Origin: Auanema rhodensis
Lineage: Eukaryota > Nematoda > Chromadorea > Rhabditida > Rhabditidae
DNA length: 64,000 bases
Assembly (NCBI GenBank): GCA_964057225.1
Contig: OZ059897.1
Location: 22,258,001-22,322,000 of the forward strand
Reading direction: 5' to 3'
Part shown: one piece after another, positions 24,289 through 39,247 of the stretch
How positions within the stretch are numbered: position 1 is the stretch's first letter
How the letters are laid out: every line of letters begins with the position of its first letter
The notes under the pieces: model-generated
Told to the model about the DNA's origin: nothing
What the model saw: the letters and a program-made list of their open reading frames with translations, nothing else
Databases searched by the model: none
Position numbers and translations under genes: made by a program

Positions 24289-27280
24289 TAATTAAATGTA
24301 CACGTGATGTGCACTTGGTATGTAACTCGCTTCACGTGAAAGATAAAGAGATGCGGTTTTCAAAATTAGATTCCCCATGTCCATATTAGTCTAAAAACAA
24401 ATTTTTATTGATATTGGTGCATGGTAACCATGACTTTGAATTTTACGTGAACTTTAATTTATGCTAATTAAATGTACACGTGATGTGCACTTGGTATGTA
24501 ACTCGCTTCACGTGAAAGATAAAGAGATGCGGTTCTCAATATTAGATTCCCCATGTCCATATTAGTCTAAAAACAAATTTTTATTGATATTGGTTCATGG
24601 TAACCATGACTTTGAAATTTACGTGAACTTTAATTTATGCTAATTAAATGTACACGTGATGTGCACTTGGTATGTAACTCGCTTCACGTGAAAGATAAAG
24701 AGATGCGGTTTTCAAAATTAGATTCCCCATGTCCATATTAGTCTAAAAACAAATTTTTATTGATATTGGTTCATGGTAACCATGACTTTGAAATTTACGT
24801 GAACTTTAATTTATGCTAATTAAATGTACACGTGATGTGCATTTGGTATGTAACTCGCTTCACGTGAAAGATAAAGAGATGCGGTTTTCAAAATTAGATT
24901 CCCCATGTCCATATTAGTCTAAAAACAAATTTTTATTGATATTGGTGCATGGTAACCATGACTTTGAAATTTACGTGAACTTTAATTTATGCTAATTAAA
25001 TGTACACGTGATGTGCACTTGGTATGTAACTCGCTTCACGTGAAAGATGAAGAGATGCGGTTTTCAGAATTAGATTCCCCATGTCCATATTAGTCTAAAA
25101 ACAAATTTTTATTGATATTGGTGCATGGTAACCATGACTTTGAAATTTACGTGAACTTTAATTTATGCTAATTAAATGTACACGTGATGTGCACTTGGTA
25201 TGTAACTCGCTTCACGTGAAAGATAAAAAGATGCGGTTTTCAAAATTAGATTCCCCATGTCCATATTAGTCTAAAAACAAATTTTTATTGATATTGGTTC
25301 ATGGTAACCATGACTTTGAAATTTACGTGAACTTTAATTTATGCTAATTAAATGTACACGTGATGTGCACTTGGTATGTAACTCGCTTCACGTGAAAGAT
25401 AAAGAGATGCGGTTTTCAAAATTAGATTCCCCATGTCCATATTAGTCTTAAAACAAATTTTTATTGATATTGGTTCATGGTAACCATGACTTTGAAATTT
25501 ACGTGAACTTTAATTTATGCTAATTAAATGTACACGTGATGTGCACTTGGTATGTAACTCGCTTCACGTGAAAGATAAAGAGATGCGGTTTTCAAAATTA
25601 GATTCCCCATGTCCATATTAGTCTAAAAACAAATTTTTATTGATATTGCTTCATGGTAACCATGACTTTGAAATTTACGTGAACTTTAATTTATGCTAAT
25701 TAAATGTACACGTGATGTGCACTTGGTATGTAACTCGCTTCACGTGAAAGATAAAGAGATGCGGTTTTCAAAATTAGATTCCCCATGTCCATATTAGTCT
25801 AAAAACAAATTTTTATTGATATTGGTGCATGGTAACCATGACTTTGAATTTTACGTGAACTTTAATTTATGCTAATTAAATGTACACGTGATGTGCACTT
25901 GGTATGTAACTCGCTTCACGTGAAAGATAAAGAGATGCGGTTTTCAATATTAGATTCCCCATGTCCATATTAGTCTAAAAACAAATTTTTATTGATATTG
26001 GTTCATGGTAACCATGACTTTGAAATTTACGTGAACTTTAATTTATGCTAATTAAATGTACACGTGATGTGCACTTGGTATGTAACTCGCTTCACGTGAA
26101 AGATAAAGAGATGCGGTTTTCAAAATTAGATTCCCCATGTCCATATTAGTCTAAAAACAAATTTTTATTGATATTGGTGCATGGTAACCATGACTTTGAA
26201 ATTTACGTGAACTTTAATTTATGCTAATTAAATGTACACGTGATGTGCACTTGGTATGTAACTCGCTTCACGTGAAAGATAAAGAGATGCGGTTTTCAAA
26301 ATTAGATTCCCCATGTCCATATTAGTCTAAAAACAAATTTTTATTGATATTGGTTCATGGTAACCATGACTTTGAAATTTACGTGAACTTTAATTTATGC
26401 TAATTAAATGTACACGTGATGTGCATTTGGTATGTAACTCGCTTCACGTGAAAGATAAAGAGATGCGGTTTTCAAAATTAGATTCCCCATGTCCATATTA
26501 GTCTAAAAACAAATTTTTATTGATATTGGTGCATGGTAACCATGACTTTGAAATTTACGTGAACTTTAATTTATGCTAATTAAATGTACACGTGATGTGC
26601 ACTTGGTATGTAACTCGCTTCACGTGAAAGATGAAGAGATGCGGTTTTCAAAATTAGATTCCCCATGTCCATATTAGTCTAAAAACAAATTTTTATTGAT
26701 ATTGGTTCATGGTAACCATGACTTTGAAATTTACGTGAACTTTAATTTATGCTAATTAAATGTACACGTGATGTGCATTTGGTATGTAACTCGCTTCACG
26801 TGAAAGATAAAGAGATGCGGTTTTCAAAATTAGATTCCCCATGTCCATATTAGTCTAAAAACAAATTTTTATTGATATTGGTGCATGGTAACCATGACTT
26901 TGAAATTTACGTGAACTTTAATTTATGCTAATTAAATGTACACGTGATGTGCACTTGGTATGTAACTCGCTTCACGTGAAAGATGAAGAGATGCGGTTTT
27001 CAGAATTAGATTCCCCATGTCCATATTAGTCTAAAAACAAATTTTTATTGATATTGGTGCATGGTAACCATGACTTTGAAATTTACGTGAACTTTAATTT
27101 ATGCTAATTAAATGTACACGTGATGTGCACTTGGTATGTAACTCGCTTCACGTGAAAGATAAAAAGATGCGGTTTTCAAAATTAGATTCCCCATGTCCAT
27201 ATTAGTCTAAAAACAAATTTTTATTGATATTGCTTCATGGTAACCATGACTTTGAAATTTACGTGAACTTTAATTTATGC
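22529..27280. repeat. 27-monomer segmental duplication, copy 2
   Basis: This is the partner of 14961-19712. All 27 monomers hold the same marker in the same order, including uncommon ones (A135 at 23719, C71 at 24535, T105 at about 25449). Because it lacks A73 and T67 seen in the first copy, those two changes either arose after duplication or were erased here. The block overlaps the second unit of the 16-monomer HOR. Confidence 0.88.
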
Positions 27281-30096
27281 TAATTAAATGTACACGTGAT
27301 GTGCACTTGGTATGTAACTCGCTTCACGTGAAAGATAAAGAGATGCGGTTTTCAAAATTAGATTCCCCATGTCCATATTAGTCTAAAAACAAATTTTTAT
27401 TGATATTGGTGCATGGTAACCATGACTTTGAATTTTACGTGAACTTTAATTTATGCTAATTAAATGTACACGTGATGTGCACTTGGTATGTAACTCGCTT
27501 CACGTGAAAGATAAAGAGATGCGGTTTTCAATATTAGATTCCCCATGTCCATATTAGTCTAAAAACAAATTTTTATTGATATTGGTTCATGGTAACCATG
27601 ACTTTGAAATTTACGTGAACTTTAATTTATGCTAATTAAATGTACACGTGATGTGCACTTGGTATGTAACTCGCTTCACGTGAAAGATAAAGAGATGCGG
27701 TTTTCAAAATTAGATTCCCCATGTCCATATTAGTCTAAAAACAAATTTTTATTGATATTGGTGCATGGTAACCATGACTTTGAAATTTACGTGAACTTTA
27801 ATTTATGCTAATTAAATGTACACGTGATGTGCACTTGGTATGTAACTCGCTTCACGTGAAAGATAAAGAGATGCGGTTTTCAAAATTAGATTCCCCATGT
27901 CCATATTAGTCTAAAAACAAATTTTTATTGATATTGGTTCATGGTAACCATGACTTTGAAATTTACGTGAACTTTAATTTATGCTAATTAAATGTACACG
28001 TGATGTGCACTTGGTATGTAACTCGCTTCACGTGAAAGATAAAGAGATGCGGTTTTCAAAATTAGATTCCCCATGTCCATATTAGTCTAAAAACAAATTT
28101 TTATTGATATTGGTGCATGGTAACCATGACTTTGAAATTTACGTGAACTTTAATTTATGCTAATTAAATGTACACGTGATGTGCACTTGGTATGTAACTC
28201 GCTTCACGTGAAAGATGAAGAGATGCGGTTTTCAGAATTAGATTCCCCATGTCCATATTAGTCTAAAAACAAATTTTTATTGATATTGGTGCATGGTAAC
28301 CATGACTTTGAAATTTACGTGAACTTTAATTTATGCTAATTAAATGTACACGTGATGTGCACTTGGTATGTAACTCGCTTCACGTGAAAGATAAAAAGAT
28401 GCGGTTTTCAAAATTAGATTCCCCATGTCCATATTAGTCTAAAAACAAATTTTTATTGATATTGCTTCATGGTAACCATGACTTTGAAATTTACGTGAAC
28501 TTTAATTTATGCTAATTAAATGTACACGTGATGTGCACTTGGTATGTAACTCGCTTCACGTGAAAGATAAAGAGATGCGGTTTTCAAAATTAGATTCCCC
28601 ATGTCCATATTAGTCTAAAAACAAATTTTTATTGATATTGGTGCATGGTAACCATGACTTTGAATTTTACGTGAACTTTAATTTATGCTAATTAAATGTA
28701 CACGTGATGTGCACTTGGTATGTAACTCGCTTCACGTGAAAGATAAAGAGATGCGGTTTTCAATATTAGATTCCCCATGTCCATATTAGTCTAAAAACAA
28801 ATTTTTATTGATATTGGTTCATGGTAACCATGACTTTGAAATTTACGTGAACTTTAATTTATGCTAATTAAATGTACACGTGATGTGCACTTGGTATGTA
28901 ACTCGCTTCACGTGAAAGATAAAGAGATGCGGTTTTCAAAATTAGATTCCCCATGTCCATATTAGTCTAAAAACAAATTTTTATTGATATTGGTGCATGG
29001 TAACCATGACTTTGAAATTTACGTGAACTTCAATTTATGCTAATTAAATGTACACGTGATGTGCACTTGGTATGTAACTCGCTTCACGTGAAAGATAAAG
29101 AGATGCGGTTTTCAAAATTAGATTCCCCATGTCCATATTAGTCTAAAAACAAATTTTTATTGATATTGGTTCATGGTAACCATGACTTTGAAATTTACGT
29201 GAACTTTAATTTATGCTAATTAAATGTACACGTGATGTGCACTTGGTATGTAACTCGCTTCACGTGAAAGATAAAGAGATGCGGTTTTCAAAATTAGATT
29301 CCCCATGTCCATATTAGTCTAAAAACAAATTTTTATTGATATTGGTGCATGGTAACCATGACTTTGAAATTTACGTGAACTTTAATTTATGCTAATTAAA
29401 TGTACACGTGATGTGCACTTGGTATGTAACTCGCTTCACGTGAAAGATAAAGAGATGCGGTTTTCAAAATTAGATTCTCCATGTCCATATTAGTCTAAAA
29501 ACAAATTTTTATTGATATTGGTTCATGGTAACCATGACTTTGAAATTTACGTGAACTTTAATTTATGCTAATTAAATGTACACGTGATGTGCATTTGGTA
29601 TGTAACTCGCTTCACGTGAAAGATAAAGAGATGCGGTTTTCAAAATTAGATTCCCCATGTCCATATTAGTCTAAAAACAAATTTTTATTGATATTGGTGC
29701 ATGGTAACCATGACTTTGAAATTTACGTGAACTTTAATTTATGCTAATTAAATGTACACGTGATGTGCACTTGGTATGTAACTCGCTTCACGTGAAAGAT
29801 GAAGAGATGCGGTTTTCAGAATTAGATTCCCCATGTCCATATTAGTCTAAAAACAAATTTTTATTGATATTGGTGCATGGTAACCATGACTTTGAAATTT
29901 ACGTGAACTTTAATTTATGCTAATTAAATGTACACGTGATGTGCACTTGGTATGTAACTCGCTTCACGTGAAAGATAAAAAGATGCGGTTTTCAAAATTA
30001 GATTCCCCATGTCCATATTAGTCTAAAAACAAATTTTTATTGATATTGCTTCATGGTAACCATGACTTTGAAATTTACGTGAACTTTAATTTATGC
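25697..30096. repeat. 9/7/9-monomer HOR sharing [T153][T76] heads and [G57,G75][A60,C129] tails
   Basis: Three units: 25697-27280 (9 monomers), 27281-28512 (7) and 28513-30096 (9). Each opens with G131/T153 (GAATTTTACG) then T76 (CAATATTAG) and closes with G57/G75/G131 (CAGAATTAG) then A60/C129. The units differ only in how many interior monomers they hold, as expected from unequal exchange within the unit. Confidence 0.85.
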
Positions 30097-31504
30097 TAAT
30101 TAAATGTACACGTGATGTGCACTTGGTATGTAACTCGCTTCATGTGAAAGATAAAGAGATGCGGTTTTCAAAATTAGATTCCCCATGTCCATATTAGTCT
30201 AAAAACAAATTTTTATTGATATTGGTTCATGGTAACCATGACTTTGAAATTTACGTGAACTTTAATTTATGCTAATTAAATGTACACGTGATGTGCACTT
30301 GGTATGTAACTCGCTTCACGTGAAAGATAAAGAGATGCGGTTTTCAAAATTAGATTCCCCATGTCCATATTAGTCTAAAAACAAATTTTTATTGATATTG
30401 GTGCATGGTAACCATGACTTTGAAATTTACGTGAACTTTAATTTATGCTAATTAAATGTACACGTGATGTGCACTAGGTATGTAACTCGCTTCACGTGAA
30501 AGATAAAGAGATGCGGTTTTCAAAATTAGATTCCCCATGTCCATATTAGTCTAAAAACAAATTTTTATTGATATTGGTGCATGGTAACCATGACTTTGAA
30601 ATTTACGTGAACTTTAATTTATGCTAATTAAATGTACACGTGATGTGCACTTGGTATGTAACTCGCTTCACGTGAAAGATAAAGAGATGCGGTTTTCAAA
30701 ATTAGATTCCTCATGTCCATATTAGTCTAAAAACAAATTTTTATTGATATTGGTTCATGGTAACCATGACTTTGAAATTTACGTGAACTTTAATTTATGC
30801 TAATTAAATGTACACGTGATGTGCACTTGGTATGTAACTCGCTTCACGTGAAAGATAAAAAGATGCGGTTTTCAAAATTAGATTCCCCATGTCCATATTA
30901 GTCTAAAAACAAATTTTTATTGATATTGCTTCATGGTAACCATGACTTTGAAATTTACGTGAACTTTAATTTATGCTAATTAAATGTACACGTGATGTGC
31001 ACTTGGTATGTAACTCGCTTCATGTGAAAGATAAAGAGATGCGGTTTTCAAAATTAGATTCCCCATGTCCATGTTAGTCTAAAAACAAATTTTTATTGAT
31101 ATTGGTTCATGGTAACCATGACTTTGAAATTTACGTGAACTTTAATTTATGCTAATTAAATGTACACGTGATGTGCACTTGGTATGTAACTCGCTTCACG
31201 TGAAAGATAAAGAGATGCGGTTTTCAAAATTAGATTCCCCATGTCCATATTAGTCTAAAAACAAATTTTTATTGATATTGGTGCATGGTAACCATGACTT
31301 TGAAATTTACGTGAACTTTAATTTATGCTAATTAAATGTACACGTGATGTGCACTTGGTATGTAACTCGCTTCACGTGAAAGATAAAGAGATGCGGTTTA
31401 CAAAATTAGATTCCCCATGTCCATATTAGTCTAAAAACAAATTTTTATTGATATTGGTTCATGGTAACCATGACTTTGAAATTTACGTGAACTTTAATTT
31501 ATGC
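30097..31504. repeat. Transition block into the 11/12-monomer HOR
   Basis: Eight monomers: T47, G131, A28/G131, T87, A60/C129, T47 with G97, G131, A72. The last four have the same order as the core of the HOR that follows, and the A28/G131 monomer (30449) resembles those at 31681 and 39424. The first T47 monomer (30097) still lacks G97; from 30977 on, T47 and G97 travel together. Confidence 0.7.
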
Positions 31505-33440
31505 TAATTAAATGTACACGTGATGTGCACTTGGTATGTAACTCGCTTCACGTGAAAGATAAAGAGATGCGGTTTTCAAAATTAGATTCCCCATGTCCAT
31601 ATTAGTCTAAAAACAACCTTTTATTGATATTGGTGCATGGTAACCATGACTTTGAAATTTACGTGAACTTTAATTTATGCTAATTAAATGTACACGTGAT
31701 GTGCACTAGGTATGTAACTCGCTTCACGTGAAAGATAAAGAGATGCGGTTTTCAAAATTAGATTCCCCATGTCCATATTAGTCTAAAAACAAATTTTTAT
31801 TGATATTGGTGCATGGTAACCATGACTTTGAAATTTACGTGAACTTTAATTTATGCTAATTAAATGTACACGTGATGTGCACTTGGTATGTAACTCGCTT
31901 CACGTGAAAGATAAAGAGATGCGGTTTTCAAAATTAGATTCCCCATGTCCATATTAGTCTAAAAACAAATTTTTATTGATATTGGTTCATGGTAACCATG
32001 ACTTTGAAATTTACGTGAACTTTAATTTATGCTAATTAAATGTACACGTGATGTGCACTTGGTATGTAACTCGCTTCACGTGAAAGATAAAAAGATGCGG
32101 TTTTCAAAATTAGATTCCCCATGTCCATATTAGTCTAAAAACAAATTTTTATTGATATTGCTTCATGGTAACCATGACTTTGAAATTTACGTGAACTTTA
32201 ATTTATGCTAATTAAATGTACACGTGATGTGCACTTGGTATGTAACTCGCTTCATGTGAAAGATAAAGAGATGCGGTTTTCAAAATTAGATTCCCCATGT
32301 CCATGTTAGTCTAAAAACAAATTTTTATTGATATTGGTTCATGGTAACCATGACTTTGAAATTTACGTGAACTTTAATTTATGCTAATTAAATGTACACG
32401 TGATGTGCACTTGGTATGTAACTCGCTTCACGTGAAAGATAAAGAGATGCGGTTTTCAAAATTAGATTCCCCATGTCCATATTAGTCTAAAAACAAATTT
32501 TTATTGATATTGGTGCATGGTAACCATGACTTTGAAATTTACGTGAACTTTAATTTATGCTAATTAAATGTACACGTGATGTGCACTTGGTATGTAACTC
32601 GCTTCACGTGAAAGATAAAGAGATGCGGTTTACAAAATTAGATTCCCCATGTCCATATTAGTCTAAAAACAAATTTTTATTGATATTGGTTCATGGTAAC
32701 CATGACTTTGAAATTTACGTGAACTTTAATTTATGCTAATTAAATGTACACGTGATGTGCACTTGGTATGTAACTCGCTTCACGTGAAAGATAAAGAGAT
32801 GCGGTTTTCAAAATTAGATTCCCCATGTCCATATTAGTCTAAAAACAAATTTTTATTGATATTGCTTCATGGTAACCATGACTTTGAAGTTTACGTGAAC
32901 TTTAATTTATGCTAATTAAATGTACACGTGATGTGCACTTGGTATGTAACTCGCTTCACGTGAAAGATAAAGAGATGCGGTTTTCAAAATTAGATTCCCC
33001 ATGTCCATATTAGTCTAAAAACAAATTTTTATTGATATTGGTTCATGGTAACCATGACTTTGAAATTTACGTGAACTTTAATTTATGCTAATTAAATGTA
33101 CACGTGATGTGCACTTGGTATGTAACTCGCTTCACGTGAAAGATAAAGAGATGCGGTTTTCAAAATTAGATTCCCCATGTCCATATTAGTCTAAAAACAA
33201 ATTTTTATTGATATTGGTTCATGGTAACCATGACTTTGAAATTTACGTGAACTTTAATTTATGCTAATTAAATGTACACGTGATGTGCACTCGGTATGTA
33301 ACTCGCTTCACGTGAAAGATAAAGAGATGCGGTTTTCAAAATTAGATTCCCCATGTCCATATTAGTCTAAAAACAAATTTTTATTGATATTGCTTCATGG
33401 TAACCATGACTTTGAAATTTACGTGAACTTTAATTTATGC
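31505..33440. repeat. 11-monomer HOR unit, copy 1, with ACAACCTTTT marker
   Basis: Order: [C113,C114,G131][A28,G131][cons][A60,C129][T47,G97][G131][A72][C129,G153][cons][cons][C28,C129]. The adjacent double change giving ACAACCTTTT (near 31617) occurs in only one other monomer, at 39248, which heads a second copy of this unit. Confidence 0.88.
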
Positions 33441-35552
33441 TAATTAAATGTACACGTGATGTGCACTTGGTATGTAACTCGCTTCACGTGAAAGATAAAG
33501 AGATGCGGTTTTCAAAATTAGATTCCCCATGTCCATATTAGTCTAAAAACAAATTTTTATTGATATTGGTGCATGGTAACCATGACTTTGAAATTTACGT
33601 GAACTTTAATTTATGCTAATTAAATGTACACGTGATGTGCACTTGGTATGTAACTCGCTTCACGTGAAAGATAAAGAGATGCGGTTTTCAAAATTAGATT
33701 CCCCATGTCCATATTAGTCTAAAAACAAATTTTTATTGATATTGGTGCATGGTAACCATGACTTTGAAATTTACGTGAACTTTAATTTATGCTAATTAAA
33801 TGTACACGTGATGTGCACTTGGTATGTAACTCGCTTCACGTGAAAGATAAAGAGATGCGGTTTTCAAAATTAGATTCCCCATGTCCATATTAGTCTAAAA
33901 ACAAATTTTTATTGATATTGGTTCATGGTAACCATGACTTTGAAATTTACGTGAACTTTAATTTATGCTAATTAAATGTACACGTGATGTGCACTTGGTA
34001 TGTAACTCGCTTCACGTGAAAGATAAAAAGATGCGGTTTTCAAAATTAGATTCCCCATGTCCATATTAGTCTAAAAACAAATTTTTATTGATATTGCTTC
34101 ATGGTAACCATGACTTTGAAATTTACGTGAACTTTAATTTATGCTAATTAAATGTACACGTGATGTGCACTTGGTATGTAACTCGCTTCATGTGAAAGAT
34201 AAAGAGATGCGGTTTTCAAAATTAGATTCCCCATGTCCATGTTAGTCTAAAAACAAATTTTTATTGATATTGGTTCATGGTAACCATGACTTTGAAATTT
34301 ACGTGAACTTTAATTTATGCTAATTAAATGTACACGTGATGTGCACTTGGTATGTAACTCGCTTCACGTGAAAGATAAAGAGATGCGGTTTTCAAAATTA
34401 GATTCCCCATGTCCATATTAGTCTAAAAACAAATTTTTATTGATATTGGTGCATGGTAACCATGACTTTGAAATTTACGTGAACTTTAATTTATGCTAAT
34501 TAAATGTACACGTGATGTGCACTTGGTATGTAACTCGCTTCACGTGAAAGATAAAGAGATGCGGTTTACAAAATTAGATTCCCCATGTCCATATTAGTCT
34601 AAAAACAAATTTTTATTGATATTGGTTCATGGTAACCATGACTTTGAAATTTACGTGAACTTTAATTTATGCTAATTAAATGTACACGTGATGTGCACTT
34701 GGTATGTAACTCGCTTCACGTGAAAGATAAAGAGATGCGGTTTTCAAAATTAGATTCCCCATGTCCATATTAGTCTAAAAACAAATTTTTATTGATATTG
34801 CTTCATGGTAACCATGACTTTGAAGTTTACGTGAACTTTAATTTATGCTAATTAAATGTACACGTGATGTGCACTTGGTATGTAACTCGCTTCACGTGAA
34901 AGATAAAGAGATGCGGTTTTCAAAATTAGATTCCCCATGTCCATATTAGTCTAAAAACAAATTTTTATTGATATTGGTTCATGGTAACCATGACTTTGAA
35001 ATTTACGTGAACTTTAATTTATGCTAATTAAATGTACACGTGATGTGCACTTGGTATGTAACTCGCTTCACGTGAAAGATAAAGAGATGCGGTTTTCAAA
35101 ATTAGATTCCCCATGTCCATATTAGTCTAAAAACAAATTTTTATTGATATTGGTTCATGGTAACCATGACTTTGAAATTTACGTGAACTTTAATTTATGC
35201 TAATTAAATGTACACGTGATGTGCACTTGGTATGTAACTCGCTTCACGTGAAAGATAAAGAGATGCGGTTTTCAAAATTAGATTCCCCATGTCCATATTA
35301 GTCTAAAAACAAATTTTTATTGATATTGGTTCATGGTAACCATGACTTTGAAATTTACGTGAACTTTAATTTATGCTAATTAAATGTACACGTGATGTGC
35401 ACTCGGTATGTAACTCGCTTCACGTGAAAGATAAAGAGATGCGGTTTTCAAAATTAGATTCCCCATGTCCATATTAGTCTAAAAACAAATTTTTATTGAT
35501 ATTGCTTCATGGTAACCATGACTTTGAAATTTACGTGAACTTTAATTTATGC
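33441..35552. repeat. 12-monomer HOR unit, copy 2
   Basis: The same order as the unit before it, but the two head monomers are plain G131 and one extra consensus monomer sits before the C28/C129 tail. C28 sites at about 33292 and 35404 are 2112 bp (12 monomers) apart. Confidence 0.88.
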
Positions 35553-36960
35553 TAATTAAATGTACACGTGATGTGCACTTGGTATGTAACTCGCTTCACG
35601 TGAAAGATAAAGAGATGCGGTTTTCAAAATTAGATTCCCCATGTCCATATTAGTCTAAAAACAAATTTTTATTGATATTGGTGCATGGTAACCATGACTT
35701 TGAAATTTACGTGAACTTTAATTTATGCTAATTAAATGTACACGTGATGTGCACTTGGTATGTAACTCGCTTCACGTGAAAGATAAAGAGATGCGGTTTT
35801 CAAAATTAGATTCCCCATGTCCATATTAGTCTAAAAACAAATTTTTATTGATATTGGTGCATGGTAACCATGACTTTGAAATTTACGTGAACTTTAATTT
35901 ATGCTAATTAAATGTACACGTGATGTGCACTTGGTATGTAACTCGCTTCACGTGAAAGATAAAGAGATGCGGTTTTCAAAATTAGATTCCCCATGTCCAT
36001 ATTAGTCTAAAAACAAATTTTTATTGATATTGGTTCATGGTAACCATGACTTTGAAATTTACGTGAACTTTAATTTATGCTAATTAAATGTACACGTGAT
36101 GTGCACTTGGTATGTAACTCGCTTCACGTGAAAGATAAAAAGATGCGGTTTTCAAAATTAGATTCCCCATGTCCATATTAGTCTAAAAACAAATTTTTAT
36201 TGATATTGCTTCATGGTAACCATGACTTTGAAATTTACGTGAACTTTAATTTATGCTAATTAAATGTACACGTGATGTGCACTTGGTATGTAACTCGCTT
36301 CATGTGAAAGATAAAGAGATGCGGTTTTCAAAATTAGATTCCCCATGTCCATGTTAGTCTAAAAACAAATTTTTATTGATATTGGTTCATGGTAACCATG
36401 ACTTTGAAATTTACGTGAACTTTAATTTATGCTAATTAAATGTACACGTGATGTGCACTTGGTATGTAACTCGCTTCACGTGAAAGATAAAGAGATGCGG
36501 TTTTCAAAATTAGATTCCCCATGTCCATATTAGTCTAAAAACAAATTTTTATTGATATTGGTGCATGGTAACCATGACTTTGAAATTTACGTGAACTTTA
36601 ATTTATGCTAATTAAATGTACACGTGATGTGCACTTGGTATGTAACTCGCTTCACGTGAAAGATAAAGAGATGCGGTTTACAAAATTAGATTCCCCATGT
36701 CCATATTAGTCTAAAAACAAATTTTTATTGATATTGGTTCATGGTAACCATGACTTTGAAATTTACGTGAACTTTAATTTATGCTAATTAAATGTACACG
36801 TGATGTGCACTTGGTATGTAACTCGCTTCACGTGAAAGATAAAGAGATGCGGTTTTCAAAATTAGATTCCCCATGTCCATATTAGTCTAAAAACAAATTT
36901 TTATTGATATTGCTTCATGGTAACCATGACTTTGAAGTTTACGTGAACTTTAATTTATGC
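35553..36960. repeat. Partial HOR unit, copy 3 (first eight monomers)
   Basis: It runs [G131][G131][cons][A60,C129][T47,G97][G131][A72][C129,G153] and then stops; the next monomer (36961) has G153 without C129 and is followed by the 175-bp monomer. The A72 sites at 34568 and 36680 are 2112 bp apart. The break marks a recombination junction. Confidence 0.82.
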
Positions 36961-37136
36961 TAATTAAATGTACACGTGATGTGCACTTGGTATGTAACTC
37001 GCTTCACGTGAAAGATAAAGAGATGCGGTTTTCAAAATTAGATTCCCCATGTCCATATTAGTCTAAAAACAAATTTTTATTGATATTGGTTCATGGTAAC
37101 CATGACTTTGAAGTTTACGTGAACTTTAATTTATGC

Positions 37137-37311
37137 TAATTAAATGTACACGTGATGTGCACTTGGTATGTAACTCGCTTCACGTGAAAGATAAATGATG
37201 CGGTTTTCAAAATTAGATTCCCCATGTCCATATTAGTCTATAAACAAATTTTTATTGATATTGGTTCATGGTAACCATGACTTTGAAATTTACGTGAACT
37301 TTAATTTATGC
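37137..37311. repeat. 175-bp monomer with GATAAATGATG junction, copy 1
   Basis: At u60-61 the bases GA are replaced by T, turning GATAAAGAGATG into GATAAATGATG and shortening the monomer by one base. It also carries T106 (GTCTATAAAC). Every later monomer in the window is shifted by one base from the original register. The only other such monomer is 55440-55614. Confidence 0.95.
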
Positions 37312-39247
37312 TAATTAAATGTACACGTGATGTGCACTTGGTATGTAACTCGCTTCACGTGAAAGATAAAGAGATGCGGTTTTCAAAATTAGATTTCCCA
37401 TGTCCATATTAGTCTAAAAACAAATTTTTATTGATATTGGTTCATGGTAACCATGACTTTGAAATTTACGTGAACTTTAATTTATGCTAATTAAATGTAC
37501 ACGTGATGTGCACTTGGTATGTAACTCGCTTCACGTGAAAGATAAAGAGATGCGGTTTTCAAAATTAGATTCCCCATGTCCATATTAGTCTAAAAACAAA
37601 TTTTTATTGATATTGCTTCATGGTAACCATGACTTTGAAATTTACGAGAACTTTAATTTATGCTAATTAAATGTACACGTGATGTGCACTTGGTATGTAA
37701 CTCGCTTCACGTGAAAGATAAAGAGATGCGGTTTTCAAAATTAGATTCCCCATGTCCATATTAGTCTAAAAACAAATTTTTATTGATATTAGTTCATGGT
37801 AACCATGACTTTGAAATTTACGTGAACTTTAATTTATGTTAATTAAATGTACACGTGATGTGCACTTGGTATGTAACTCGCTTCACGTGAAAGATAAAGA
37901 GATGCGGTTTTCAAAATTAGATTCCCCATGTCCATATTAGTCTAAAAACAAATTTTTATTGATATTGGTGCATGGTAACCATGACTTTGAAATTAACGTG
38001 AACTTTAATTTATGCTAATTAAATGTACACGTGATGTGCACTTGGTATGTAACTCGCTTCACGTGAAAGATAAAGAGATGCGGTTTTCAAAATTAGATTC
38101 CCCATGTCCATATTAGTCTAAAAACAAATTTTTATTGATATTGGTTCATGGTAACCATGACTTTGAAATTTACGTGAACTTTAATTTATGCTAATTAAAT
38201 GTACACGTGATGTGCACTTGGTATGTAACTCGCTTCACGTGAAAGATGAAGAGATGCGGTTTTCAAAATTAGATTCCCCATGTCCATATTAGTCTAAAAA
38301 CAAATTTTTATTGATATTGCTTCATGGTAATCATGACTTTGAAGTTTACGTGAACTTTAATTTATGCTAATTAAATGTACACGTGATGTGCACTTGGTAT
38401 GTAACTCGCTTCACGTGAAAGATAAAGAGATGCGGTTTTCAAAATTAGATTCCCCATGTCCATGTTAGTCTAAAAACAAATTTTTATTGATATTGGTTCA
38501 TGGTAACCATGACTTTGAAATTTACGTGAACTTTAATTTATGCTAATTAAATGTACACGTGATGTGCACTTGGTATGTAACTCGCTTCACGTGAAAGATA
38601 AAGAGATGCGGTTTTCAAAATTAGATTCCCCATGTCCATATTAGTCTAAAAACAAATTTTTATTGATATTGGTGCATGGTAACCATGACTTTGAAATTTA
38701 CGTGAACTTTAATTTATGCTAATTAAATGTACACGTGATGTGCACTTGGTATGTAACTCGCTTCACGTGAAAGATAAAGAAATGCGGTTTTCAAAATTAG
38801 ATTCCCCATGTCCATATTAGTCTAAAAACAAATTTTTATTGATATTGGTTCATGGTAACCATGACTTTGAAATTTACGTGAACTTTAATTTATGCTAATT
38901 AAATGTACACGTGATGTGCACTTGGTATGTAACTCGCTTCACGTGAAAGATAAAGAGATGCGGTTTTCAAAATTAGATTCCCCATGTCCATATTAGTCTA
39001 AAAACAAATTTTTATTGATATTGGTTCATGGTAACCATGACTTTGAAATTTACGTGAACTTTAATTTATGCTAATTAAATGTACACGTGATGTGCACTTG
39101 GTATGTAACTCGCTTCACGTGAAAGATAAAGAGATGCAGTTTTCAAAATTAGATTCCCCATGTCCATATTAGTCTAAAAACAAATTTTTATTGATATTGG
39201 TTCATGGTAACCATGACTTTGAAATTTACGTGAACTTTAATTTATGC
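37312..39247. repeat. 11-monomer cassette, copy 1
   Basis: Order: [T85][C129,A160][A128,T176][G131,A156][cons][G57,C129,T140,G153][G97][G131][A62][cons][A67]. The A160 (TACGAGAAC) and A156 (AATTAACGTG) monomers both lose the core of ACGTG site 3. The G97 monomer may have come from the neighbouring 11/12-monomer HOR. Confidence 0.85.

Noticed and set aside
37191-37200. Simple sequencing error for the 1-bp deletion
   Set aside because: The same GA-to-T change with linked T106 occurs again at 55440-55614, and it is not in a homopolymer run, so random error is unlikely.
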